A DNA stretch of 14,661 bases. It comes from Euryarchaeota archaeon UBA105. Lineage in GTDB: Archaea; Thermoplasmatota; Poseidoniia; Poseidoniales; Thalassarchaeaceae. This document shows positions 1 through 6,030 of this stretch, one piece after another. Where the stretch lies: assembly GCA_002496905.1 (NCBI GenBank), contig DALV01000071.1, forward strand, positions 1 through 14,661, given 5' to 3'. How positions within the stretch are numbered: position 1 is the first letter of the stretch; each line of letters begins with the position of its first letter. The notes below the pieces were generated by a model. That model was not told the DNA's origin, ran no database searches, and saw nothing but the letters and a program-made list of their open reading frames with translations. A program made the position numbers and the translations under genes.

Positions 1-1
1 T

Positions 2-568
2 TCCTTCCAACCATTGGCCGCATCTATGGGACCTATGCTGAAGGAGGAATCATTCCACCTTGGAACCGGAGCCAATGGACTACGAAGGATTGTCAAGCAA
101 GGAGTAATTCCATGTGCACTCTTACAGAAATATATCAACAAGTGGGTCAGTACAGGTTTGGACCTGTTTGGAACTGACGATTCGAGCAGCGCTCAGTGGG
201 CCTATGTATACGGAATAAAGGGACGATACGACGAAAGAGAATCAGAAGACGATGCCGATCGAGCTCATCTCAACGAGGCAAGCCGAGAAATATACTTCCA
301 AGAATTGAGAGATGAGATGCGACGTATCTCAAAGGCTCGAAAAGATGGTGAGCCGGAGTTGACAATTCCATCAGATAAATTCAACCGTGGAATTGGAAAA
401 TATGCAGGAAAGAAATACACTCTCGAAGGCGAAGAATTCGAAGGCAGCGATGCTGATTGGGATGCTTACCTTGTGGATGTATTACCGACCGATGAAGACG
501 AAGACCGTCTGATGAATGAATACATGCAACAAGAATGGATTCAATACCGCGAGTGGAAGGGCGACTGA
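2..568 (+). CDS. BoxB/PaaA-like diiron aromatic acyl-CoA epoxidase subunit, C-terminal part (5' end outside window)
   Basis: This is the C-terminal half of a ferritin-like diiron monooxygenase. The frame is open to the left edge. The first codons read SFQPLAASMGPMLKEESFH, which lines up with my memory of the BoxB segment ending in the EXXH ligands, so the TTG at 14 is an internal Leu and not a start. The conserved metal ligands are Glu at 47-49 and His at 56-58 (KEESFH, the PaaA spelling). Further along, 'LQKYINKW', 'GIKGRYDE', the Asn-Glu pair of 'LNEASRE', 'FNRGIGKYAG' and 'LPTDEDEDRL' follow BoxB order closely (LQKYLN, GLKGRFEE, LNERLR, FHRKIG, LPTESDRL). BoxB converts benzoyl-CoA to its 2,3-epoxide and PaaA does the 1,2-epoxidation of phenylacetyl-CoA; both act in the cytoplasm with a reductase partner, which is not visible here. 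A gene of unknown function follows after 2 bases. Family membership is well supported; the exact substrate is not. Confidence 0.82.
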   Translation, partial: SFQPLAASMGPMLKEESFHLGTGANGLRRIVKQGVIPCALLQKYINKWVSTGLDLFGTDDSSSAQWAYVYGIKGRYDERESEDDADRAHLNEASREIYFQELRDEMRRISKARKDGEPELTIPSDKFNRGIGKYAGKKYTLEGEEFEGSDADWDAYLVDVLPTDEDEDRLMNEYMQQEWIQYREWKGD

Positions 569-570
569 AG

Positions 571-1131
571 ATGCAACATCTAGCACTACTCGCCTTTGAC
601 AAGGAACGCTGCAAGCCATTCTTTGACAGGCTTACTGAACTATTCTATGAGCACCACCACTCTTCCGAACAAAACCCAGAGAGATACGAAGAATTACTCT
701 ATCGCATTCACAGACCATATACCAACGAAATGCTCGATATGGTAGATGACTGGATGGGTGTAGGCAAGCGGGAATGGAGAGAGGAAACCACTAGAGAAGT
801 CAAACTAGCAATGTACGCTATTCGATACCCTGACACTCTACTTATCGACTCCTTCACAGAAGGTGCTAGATCAGATATCCGTAGACTCTCAGCATACCTA
901 CACTTCACCCATCATACCTACGCAATTTGGGATGAAGATACGCGCAAAGGCTTAGCAAAGTTAGGCATTGATATTCCTGCGACTGAAGTAGCTGACCCAT
1001 TCATCTACGGCGCTTACGTCTCTGCGATTGAATTGCTAAAGGACGTAGCACCATTCACCTGCTTCTTAGAGCATGATGTCCCTCGACAACGGCTATTCCA
1101 AGCGGCCCTTGCAGCCTACGGCAGGGAGTGA
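571..1131 (+). CDS. Unrecognised 186-aa soluble protein linked to the oxygenase
   Basis: I do not recognise this protein. The ATG at 571 lies two bases after the oxygenase stop, and its stop is four bases before the ATG of the 3-hydroxyacyl-CoA dehydrogenase, so the three genes almost certainly share a transcript. The frame is open further upstream, but an earlier start would run inside the oxygenase gene. The product is about 186 aa, looks mostly alpha-helical, and has no signal peptide or membrane segment. It is rich in His, Tyr and acidic residues: 'YEHHHSSEQNP' near residues 27-37, 'HFTHHTYAIWDED' around 111-123, and 'CFLEHDVPRQR' near the C terminus. The 'LHF...YAIWDEDTRKGL' stretch faintly recalls the 'PIWDxxVxxxL' segment of helix-hairpin-helix glycosylase-like proteins, but that is weak. 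It could be an accessory subunit or assembly factor of the oxygenase, judged only from position. Confidence 0.7.
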   Translation: MQHLALLAFDKERCKPFFDRLTELFYEHHHSSEQNPERYEELLYRIHRPYTNEMLDMVDDWMGVGKREWREETTREVKLAMYAIRYPDTLLIDSFTEGARSDIRRLSAYLHFTHHTYAIWDEDTRKGLAKLGIDIPATEVADPFIYGAYVSAIELLKDVAPFTCFLEHDVPRQRLFQAALAAYGRE

Positions 1132-1135
1132 TTGG

Positions 1136-2026
1136 ATGGATGTTCGTACCGTCGCCGTAATCGGCGCCGGTACGATGGGCGCAGGAATCGCCCAGGTTTG
1201 CGCCCAAACAGGTTGGCAAACTAGACTCTATGACGCATTTCCCGAGGGACTAGAAAAGGGAATGAACACCATTGATACTTTCTGGGAGAAAGGAATCGCT
1301 CGGGGAAAAACTACTGAGGAACAGAAAGCCAAATGGTCGGCTAACATTACTCAATCTACTGATTTGAAAGAGTCGGTTGACGGCGTTGATTTGGTTATTG
1401 AAGCAGTGCCCGAAAACATGGAATTGAAACAACAAATCTTCAGCCAGTTAGAGGATATGGCGCCATCTCATGCTCTTCTTGCAACCAATACATCAGGACT
1501 ACCAATTTCTGCTATTGCAGAGTCGACTAATTGTCCAGAAAGAGTAATCGGAATGCATTTCTTTAATCCCGTTCCAATAATGAAACTACTCGAAATTGTT
1601 CGTCATGATTCTTGCTCGGATAACACCATTGCAGCAGCGCAGTCTATCGGTTCTGCAATGGAAAAAGAAACTATTCTTGTCAATGACGTACCAGGATTTG
1701 CAACCAGTAGATTGGGAGTTATTCTCGGAAATGAAGCAATTAGGATGGTCGCTGATGGAGTAGCATCTGCTAGTGATATTGACACTGCTATGCGGCTAGG
1801 TTACAGACACCCTATGGGTCCTTTGGAGCTCTCCGACCTAGTCGGTTTGGATGTAAGACGAGATATCCTCAATAGTCTGGCTGATGCATTTGATGATGAT
1901 TCATATCTCCCTCATCCATTGCTAAACTCTCTGGTTGCGGAAGGAAGTCTTGGCAAAAAGACCGGAAAAGGAATTTACGATTGGACTGAAGGAGAAAAGT
2001 CCGATCGAGAGGATCTTCCATCGTGA
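1136..2026 (+). CDS. 3-hydroxyacyl-CoA dehydrogenase (NAD-dependent, single-domain type)
   Basis: It oxidises (S)-3-hydroxyacyl-CoA to 3-ketoacyl-CoA with NAD in beta-oxidation or the lower part of an aromatic-CoA pathway (PaaH/HbdA role). The start at 1136 puts the Rossmann motif GAGTMGAGIAQ at residues 10-20, as usual for the family, and gives 296 aa, a normal length. Catalytic positions visible are Ser120, His141 in MHFFNPVP and Glu153 in LLEIVR, with the family's 21- and 12-residue spacing. The position that is Asn in well-studied enzymes (VNRLL) reads Ser191 in 'FATSRLG'; I recall this spelling in a common bacterial and archaeal subfamily, so it is probably not a defect. The C-terminal domain has the typical 'LGYRHPMGPLELSDLVGLD'. 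It sits four bases after the unknown 186-aa gene and nine bases before the SemiSWEET gene, which suggests one operon with the BoxB-like oxygenase. Confidence 0.93.
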   Translation: MDVRTVAVIGAGTMGAGIAQVCAQTGWQTRLYDAFPEGLEKGMNTIDTFWEKGIARGKTTEEQKAKWSANITQSTDLKESVDGVDLVIEAVPENMELKQQIFSQLEDMAPSHALLATNTSGLPISAIAESTNCPERVIGMHFFNPVPIMKLLEIVRHDSCSDNTIAAAQSIGSAMEKETILVNDVPGFATSRLGVILGNEAIRMVADGVASASDIDTAMRLGYRHPMGPLELSDLVGLDVRRDILNSLADAFDDDSYLPHPLLNSLVAEGSLGKKTGKGIYDWTEGEKSDREDLPS

Positions 2027-2035
2027 TTCATAGGA

Positions 2036-2308
2036 GTGGGTTTTTTGATTCCATTCTGGGTAGAAGTAATCGGAGTATTTGCTGGATTTCTGGGAGTAAT
2101 TGCTTGGGTCCCTCAGATTAAGAGAGTCTGGTCTGAAAAGAAACATGAGGGGATATCCCTGCCAACCTTCACTTTAGTTTCAATCTCTCTTATTTTGTGG
2201 TTGGTTTATGGAATCATAATTGGCTCAGTAGCGATGACATTAGCAAATATTGCTGCTCTATCTTGCATTATTGCGATAATTGTGGGAGTTGTTAAACTTC
2301 GTAATTGA
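2036..2308 (+). CDS. SemiSWEET / PQ-loop family small membrane transporter
   Basis: This is a 90-aa protein with three membrane segments (about residues 8-26, 43-62 and 68-87) and a single PQ motif in 'AWVPQIKRVW' at residues 23-32. Then come 'HEGISLPTF', 'LWLVYGI' and the membrane-embedded Asn71 in 'LANIAAL'. This is the three-helix layout of bacterial SemiSWEETs, which work as dimers and move small sugars or related solutes across the cytoplasmic membrane. GTG at 2036 gives the listed length. A better placed ribosome site, AGGAG at 2032-2036, lies eight bases before a TTG at 2045, so translation may start there and lose three residues. It begins nine bases after the 3-hydroxyacyl-CoA dehydrogenase, so it is probably co-transcribed with it. 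The cargo cannot be deduced. Confidence 0.85.
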   Translation: MGFLIPFWVEVIGVFAGFLGVIAWVPQIKRVWSEKKHEGISLPTFTLVSISLILWLVYGIIIGSVAMTLANIAALSCIIAIIVGVVKLRN

Positions 2309-2319
2309 CAATAATTGGA

Positions 2320-2823
2320 TCAAGAAAACCACGGGTGTTGGCCAAAATAATTCCTAGGTACCGGCTTTTCATTCTGAAGATAATACTCAAATCCAGATAT
2401 TACGGAGTATAGGTAACGACTCAATCTTGGTTTTATCCAAAAAGGAAAAATTGGTAAAAACTTAGAGGTTTTTGGAAGTAAATATGGAAAAACCGTGATT
2501 TTGAGTTTTGTCCTATTCCTTTCAATCTCAAATAATTCCCAAATTACGTAGGATTTTGGTCCGTTTTTTTCCCCGATAATTAACTCATAACCTTTCATCG
2601 GTGTCCAAATCAAGAATTCTCGGTAAAATTTTCTGCCGTTCAGATATACTAGAATATCGTGATGCTCATCATCCCATTCAATTATTGAATTAGTTTCACA
2701 AAAAGGATGACAGTTTTGTAAATTTTGAGGTGCCGAAATAAGACTCCAAACTTTGTCAATTGGAAATTCTAAGTCCTTAGAATAAGAAACTGATTTGCGT
2801 TTTTTCATTAAGGTATAATTCAT
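2320..2823 (-). CDS. SRPBCC (START-like) superfamily protein
   Basis: This 167-aa protein matches the SRPBCC ligand-binding fold. It opens with the 'YSKDLEFPIDKVWSLISAPQNLQNCHPF' type of beta-strand plus helix seen in polyketide-cyclase/dehydrase-like proteins, continues with alternating strands, and ends with a long C-terminal helix ('SRYLYSVISGFEYYLQ') and a tail 'NYFGQHPWFS'. Such proteins bind hydrophobic ligands in a cavity; the ligand is unknown here. The ATG at 2823 is 28 bases after the crotonase stop on the same strand, so it is probably the second gene of that transcript. A later in-frame ATG five codons in is an alternative start. The gene is clearly more AT-rich than its neighbours: two 60-base lines I counted are about one third G+C, against nearly half for a line of the aldehyde dehydrogenase. 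That hints at a separate origin. It converges with the SemiSWEET gene with 11 bases between stops. Confidence 0.75.
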   Translation of the reverse strand: MNYTLMKKRKSVSYSKDLEFPIDKVWSLISAPQNLQNCHPFCETNSIIEWDDEHHDILVYLNGRKFYREFLIWTPMKGYELIIGEKNGPKSYVIWELFEIERNRTKLKITVFPYLLPKTSKFLPIFPFWIKPRLSRYLYSVISGFEYYLQNEKPVPRNYFGQHPWFS

Positions 2824-2851
2824 TTTAATGCCCTATTTGCAATATTCAAAA

Positions 2852-3652
2852 TCATTCTTCTTCTATTGAAGCCCCAAATTTGGCTTCTCTCTTTTCTAGG
2901 AAAGCAGAGACCCCTTCTGCAAAGTCGGGAGTAAGTGAAGCAGCCGTAATCAAGGCCTTTTCAAATTCCAGTTGAGTCTCCATGAAGGTTGTCGATGAGG
3001 CATCTAGTAATTGCTTGGTACCTTGTTTACTTGCCTCTGCCCAAGAACCCCATTTTGTTGCAATCTCAATGGCTCTTTCGAGAAGGTTATCTGAATTAAC
3101 CAATTCATCTACCGCTCCGTATTCAATTGCTTGCTCGCCTGTCCAAACCTCGTTATCAAAGAAAAATCGGCGAGCCCGTTGGTATCCAACCAAGCGTGGG
3201 AGAAGCCAGGTCGAGCCTCCATCAGGTGAGAGTCCTAGTGAGAAGAAGGCTGCTGCAAGTCTAGCTTCTGGAATAGATAGGCGATAATCAGCGCAAAGTG
3301 CGAGGCCTAATCCACCCCCTGCTGCTGCCCCATTAATTGCTGCAATAAATACGGTTGGACTGCGTCGTAAACGTAATTCAAGAGGGTGTAATACACTGGT
3401 TAATTCATCAACAAGATTTCCAACTGAGCCATCGTCAATTGAGTCTGCGAACTCATCAATATCCGCCCCTGTGCAGAAAAATCGACCCGTTCCAGTCAGA
3501 ACTATTGACTTACAGGTAGAATCATCGAGTAAACCACCCATTACATTGGCCATTTTATGGATAGAAGTACGGGAGAAGGCGTTCCTAGCTGCCTCTTCTG
3601 AAAGAGTCACAACGGCTACTCCGCCATCATGACGTTCCACTGCAATTCCCAT
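2852..3652 (-). CDS. Enoyl-CoA hydratase/isomerase family protein, PaaG-like (catalytic-Asp type)
   Basis: This is a crotonase-fold protein of 266 aa, the normal length. Oxyanion-hole elements are 'FFCTGADIDEF' (residues 58-68) and 'NGAAAGGGLGLALCADYRL' (107-125). The segment 'FSLGLSPDGGSTWLLPRLVG' (137-156) has Asp144 where PaaG has its catalytic Asp ('GLIPDCGGTWLLPR' in E. coli PaaG), and lacks the PEI glutamate of true hydratases. The end 'DFAEGVSAFLEKREAKF' also mirrors PaaG ('EGVSAFLAKR'). PaaG isomerises ring-1,2-epoxyphenylacetyl-CoA to the oxepin and also shifts double bonds in enoyl-CoAs, so the reaction fits a pathway that includes the BoxB-like oxygenase at the left edge. Other enoyl-CoA isomerases share this Asp, so the exact substrate is open. 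It diverges from the aldehyde dehydrogenase, with 69 bases between starts, and is followed by the SRPBCC gene. Confidence 0.9.
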   Translation of the reverse strand: MGIAVERHDGGVAVVTLSEEAARNAFSRTSIHKMANVMGGLLDDSTCKSIVLTGTGRFFCTGADIDEFADSIDDGSVGNLVDELTSVLHPLELRLRRSPTVFIAAINGAAAGGGLGLALCADYRLSIPEARLAAAFFSLGLSPDGGSTWLLPRLVGYQRARRFFFDNEVWTGEQAIEYGAVDELVNSDNLLERAIEIATKWGSWAEASKQGTKQLLDASSTTFMETQLEFEKALITAASLTPDFAEGVSAFLEKREAKFGASIEEE

Positions 3653-3721
3653 GACTGGGCGGTGTCGCCTCTACTTTTGAACTGCATGAATGTGATAAGT
3701 CGCGCCGTACCGCCCCACTAC
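3653..3721. promoter_or_regulatory. Divergent promoter region, crotonase / aldehyde dehydrogenase
   Basis: These 69 bases separate two divergent starts and must hold both promoters. On the minus strand, TTCAAAAGTAG (3671-3681) is centred about 24 bases before the crotonase ATG and could be a TATA box for a nearly leaderless transcript. The plus-strand counterpart is weaker (GATAAG near 3694). There is no clear Shine-Dalgarno before either start. The arrangement suggests coordinated expression; the box assignments are inference. Confidence 0.35.
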
Positions 3722-5140
3722 ATGCACGCGCGCGAGAACATCTACATCGACGGAAATTGGGTTGCTGCAAGTGGAGAAGGTAGTATTGAGATAGTCAATC
3801 CTGCAACGGAACAATGCATTGGTTCGGTACCGGTTGGAAGTGCTGCTGATGTAGAAAAAGCCGTAGCTGCGGCTCGTGCTGCATTTCCATCTTGGTCGCA
3901 ATCGAGTATTGAGGAGCGGCAAGGCTACCTCAATGCGATTTCAGCCGCAATCGCTGAGCGAGGAGAAGAAATCGCCGAATTAATCACCGCAGAGGTTGGG
4001 ACACCAATCAATTACAGTCGAATGGCTATGGTTGGAACTCCAAGAGTTGTATCAAGATCTTATGCAAAAATGTTGGATTCTTTTGATTGGGAAGAAGAAG
4101 TTCGTAATTCCCTAATTGTCAAAGAACCAATTGGAGTGGTGGGTATGATTACTCCATGGAATTTCCCTCTCCACCAAATCATAGGCAAGGTTGCACCAGC
4201 ACTAGCTGCAGGCTGTACAATGGTTCTCAAACCTTCAAAAGAGGCTCCATTAAACGCATTTATTCTAGCAGACATCATCGAAGAAATTGGTCTTCCTGCT
4301 GGTGTCTTCAATCTCGTCTCGGGGCATGGGCGAGAAATTGGAGAGACTCTTTCTTCACATCCAGAAGTAGACATGGTCAGTTTCACCGGTTCAACCGGTG
4401 CTGGTGTGAGTGTCTCACAAGCCGCTGCCCCGACTGTTAAGCGAGTAACACTGGAATTGGGTGGAAAGAGTGCAAATGTAATCCTCGATGATGCCGACAT
4501 AGCAAAGGCCGCCAAAATGGCCGTTTACGCATGTTTCAACAATTCTGGACAGGAATGTTCCAGCCTAAGCCGGCTAATCGTTCCGGCAACTGCTCGTGAT
4601 GAAGTGGTAGAGGTAATCGCTGCAACAATGGCCCGCTATTCCGTAGGCGACCCAATGGATGAATCCATGCGCTGCGGGCCTATGGTTTCCGCGAGGCAAC
4701 AAGAATCGGTAGCTGGCTACATCGCTTCAGGGGTTGCAGAAGGTGCAACTCTAGTTGCCGGAGGTGAAGGAATGCCTGATGGCCTTGATTCAGGATTTTA
4801 CGTCAAGCCAACTGTATTCGCTGACGTATCTTCGGATATGACCATTTTCCGGGAGGAAATTTTCGGCCCTGTCCTATCGATAACAACTTACGATTCAGAG
4901 GAAGAAGCAATTGCACTGGCTAATGATTCAGAGTACGGTTTGTCTGGAGGTGTCTGGTCTGGTGATGAAGAGAGGGCTTTACAATTTGCTCGTAAAATGA
5001 GAACAGGACAGGTAAGTATCAATGGTGGAGCATTCAATATCAGTGCTCCATTTGGTGGTTACAAGCTATCTGGTAACGGCCGTGAACTCGGTATTCACGG
5101 CCTAGAAGAATTCCTTGAAGTGAAGGCTATACAGCGCTAG
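3722..5140 (+). CDS. NAD(P)-dependent aldehyde dehydrogenase
   Basis: It oxidises an aldehyde to the carboxylic acid in the cytoplasm. From the ATG at 3722 the protein is 472 aa, typical for the ALDH superfamily, and begins 'MHARENIYIDGNWV', the usual first beta-strand. Starts further up (3629, 3686) would add residues lacking family similarity, and 3629 would overlap the divergent crotonase start. Visible active-site parts are Asn147 in TPWNFP, Lys170 in 'VLKPSKEAP', the cofactor loop FTGSTG (221-226), general base Glu245 in LELGGKS, nucleophile Cys279 in 'NNSGQECSS', and EEIFGPV near 378-384. In box and paa routes a semialdehyde dehydrogenase (BoxD, or the PaaZ N-terminal domain) follows ring cleavage. 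This protein resembles a general betaine- or semialdehyde-type ALDH rather than BoxD specifically, so that role rests on context. The kinase-like gene follows after 10 bases. Confidence 0.95.
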   Translation: MHARENIYIDGNWVAASGEGSIEIVNPATEQCIGSVPVGSAADVEKAVAAARAAFPSWSQSSIEERQGYLNAISAAIAERGEEIAELITAEVGTPINYSRMAMVGTPRVVSRSYAKMLDSFDWEEEVRNSLIVKEPIGVVGMITPWNFPLHQIIGKVAPALAAGCTMVLKPSKEAPLNAFILADIIEEIGLPAGVFNLVSGHGREIGETLSSHPEVDMVSFTGSTGAGVSVSQAAAPTVKRVTLELGGKSANVILDDADIAKAAKMAVYACFNNSGQECSSLSRLIVPATARDEVVEVIAATMARYSVGDPMDESMRCGPMVSARQQESVAGYIASGVAEGATLVAGGEGMPDGLDSGFYVKPTVFADVSSDMTIFREEIFGPVLSITTYDSEEEAIALANDSEYGLSGGVWSGDEERALQFARKMRTGQVSINGGAFNISAPFGGYKLSGNGRELGIHGLEEFLEVKAIQR

Positions 5141-5150
5141 AGGTGTACAG

Positions 5151-5732
5151 ATGGTCGGCAGGTTGCTGGTCATAACCGGTGCAAGTGGAGTAGGGAAGTC
5201 CACCCTTAGCGCTAGAATTGCAGCCTGTCTGGAGTTCGATAAAGTCGTGGCAACTGATACAATCAGAGAGACTTTGAGAACACAAATTTCTCAAAACGAA
5301 AATTCCGCTCTACATAGGTCTTCATTTCAGCCTGGAGAATCTAATGCAATCGAAGATTGGAAGGATACAACCACTCCTCTCAATAGTGCAATAGGAGCGA
5401 TTGTGCAACGTGAAATGAAAAGAGGAGGAGACCTATTGATGGAGGGGGTGCATTTCGTACCTAATTTCGCAATAATCGATGAATGGAGGGCCTCAGGAGG
5501 GAAAGCATGTGGAGTGGTATTGGCTGTTGAGGATGCTGAGGAGCATGTGCGAATGATTGCAGGCAGACGAAAACACAACGGCAGATCTGTTCGACATTAT
5601 CTAGACCATATAGATAGAATTCGAGAGATTCAATTTGAGATGGTTAGGTTGGCAGAAAATAGTGGTTGGTTAGTGATTGATGTAACTAAATCGGATGATC
5701 CAATAGGTGAGATTTCCTCGAAAATTCAATAA
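5151..5732 (+). CDS. 2-phosphoglycerate kinase-like P-loop kinase
   Basis: This is a 193-aa P-loop kinase with Walker A 'GASGVGKST' at residues 10-18. The remaining motifs are those I associate with archaeal 2-phosphoglycerate kinase: 'ATDTIRETLR' (34-43), 'LHRSSF' (54-59), 'LLMEGVHFVPNF' (95-106) and an arginine-rich 'AGRRKHNGR' (137-145). In methanogens that enzyme phosphorylates 2-phosphoglycerate to 2,3-bisphosphoglycerate on the way to the thermoprotectant cyclic 2,3-diphosphoglycerate. This copy is only the kinase domain, lacking the N-terminal extension of the roughly 300-aa methanogen enzymes, and the organism looks mesophilic, so the true substrate may differ. The ATG at 5151 is preceded by GAGGTG at 5140-5145, a good ribosome site five bases upstream. 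The gene follows the aldehyde dehydrogenase by 10 bases, presumably co-transcribed, and its TAA touches the stop of the next, convergent gene. Confidence 0.75.
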   Translation: MVGRLLVITGASGVGKSTLSARIAACLEFDKVVATDTIRETLRTQISQNENSALHRSSFQPGESNAIEDWKDTTTPLNSAIGAIVQREMKRGGDLLMEGVHFVPNFAIIDEWRASGGKACGVVLAVEDAEEHVRMIAGRRKHNGRSVRHYLDHIDRIREIQFEMVRLAENSGWLVIDVTKSDDPIGEISSKIQ

Positions 5733-5987
5733 TTATTTGGAGAATAAATCCTTAGTTGGTCGTTTTTGTGATATCAAAGAAATTAACCACCAACCGACTG
5801 AAAGAATTGGGGTCGATATGAGAATCACTACCATCAACCAAATCGAGACTATACCATTGGAAATCTGCCATGCCCAATAAGATACAGAAAGAATGACAAT
5901 TAGGAAAAAAACTCTAGATGCCTCACTAGGAGTTTCTGAGCCAAAACGGTCTACTCTTGGAGAAAACAGATAGTCTACTATCGCCAC
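5733..5987 (-). CDS. Small two-TM membrane protein, unknown function
   Basis: This 84-aa hypothetical protein starts with GTG (5985-5987) and has a short polar N terminus ('DYLFSPRVDRFGSETPSEASR'). Two hydrophobic segments follow, about residues 27-44 and 48-71, and then a basic tail 'SQKRPTKDLFSK'. No family is recognised. It lies 43 bases downstream of the enoyl-CoA hydratase on the same strand and may be the last gene of that transcript. Its stop TAA is immediately adjacent to the stop of the convergent kinase gene, so there is no intergenic terminator. The clean membrane-protein pattern argues that it is a real gene; the start is uncertain. Confidence 0.6.
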   Translation of the reverse strand: MAIVDYLFSPRVDRFGSETPSEASRVFFLIVILSVSYWAWQISNGIVSIWLMVVILISTPILSVGWWLISLISQKRPTKDLFSK

Positions 5988-6030
5988 GATATTAGCGATT
6001 GATTAGAGATTATGAACTACTGTTTTTTGA

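Noticed and set aside
14..568. TTG at 14 as the true start of the oxygenase gene
   Set aside because: The four codons before it continue the BoxB-like alignment (F-x-PLA), so the frame enters from outside the window and the TTG is an internal Leu.
1073..1135. Start of the 3-hydroxyacyl-CoA dehydrogenase at 1073
   Set aside because: It would overlap the upstream gene and place 21 unrelated residues before the Rossmann strand; ATG 1136 is right for the family.
1136..2026. Ser191 in place of the family Asn as an inactivating change in the 3-hydroxyacyl-CoA dehydrogenase
   Set aside because: The surrounding 'ATSRLG...YRHPMGPLELSDLVGLD' wording is one I recall from a large functional subfamily, and all other catalytic residues are intact.
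3629..3721. Longer N terminus of the aldehyde dehydrogenase starting at 3629 or 3686
   Set aside because: The extra residues are not ALDH-like and the 3629 start overlaps the start of the divergent crotonase; ATG 3722 gives the normal N terminus.
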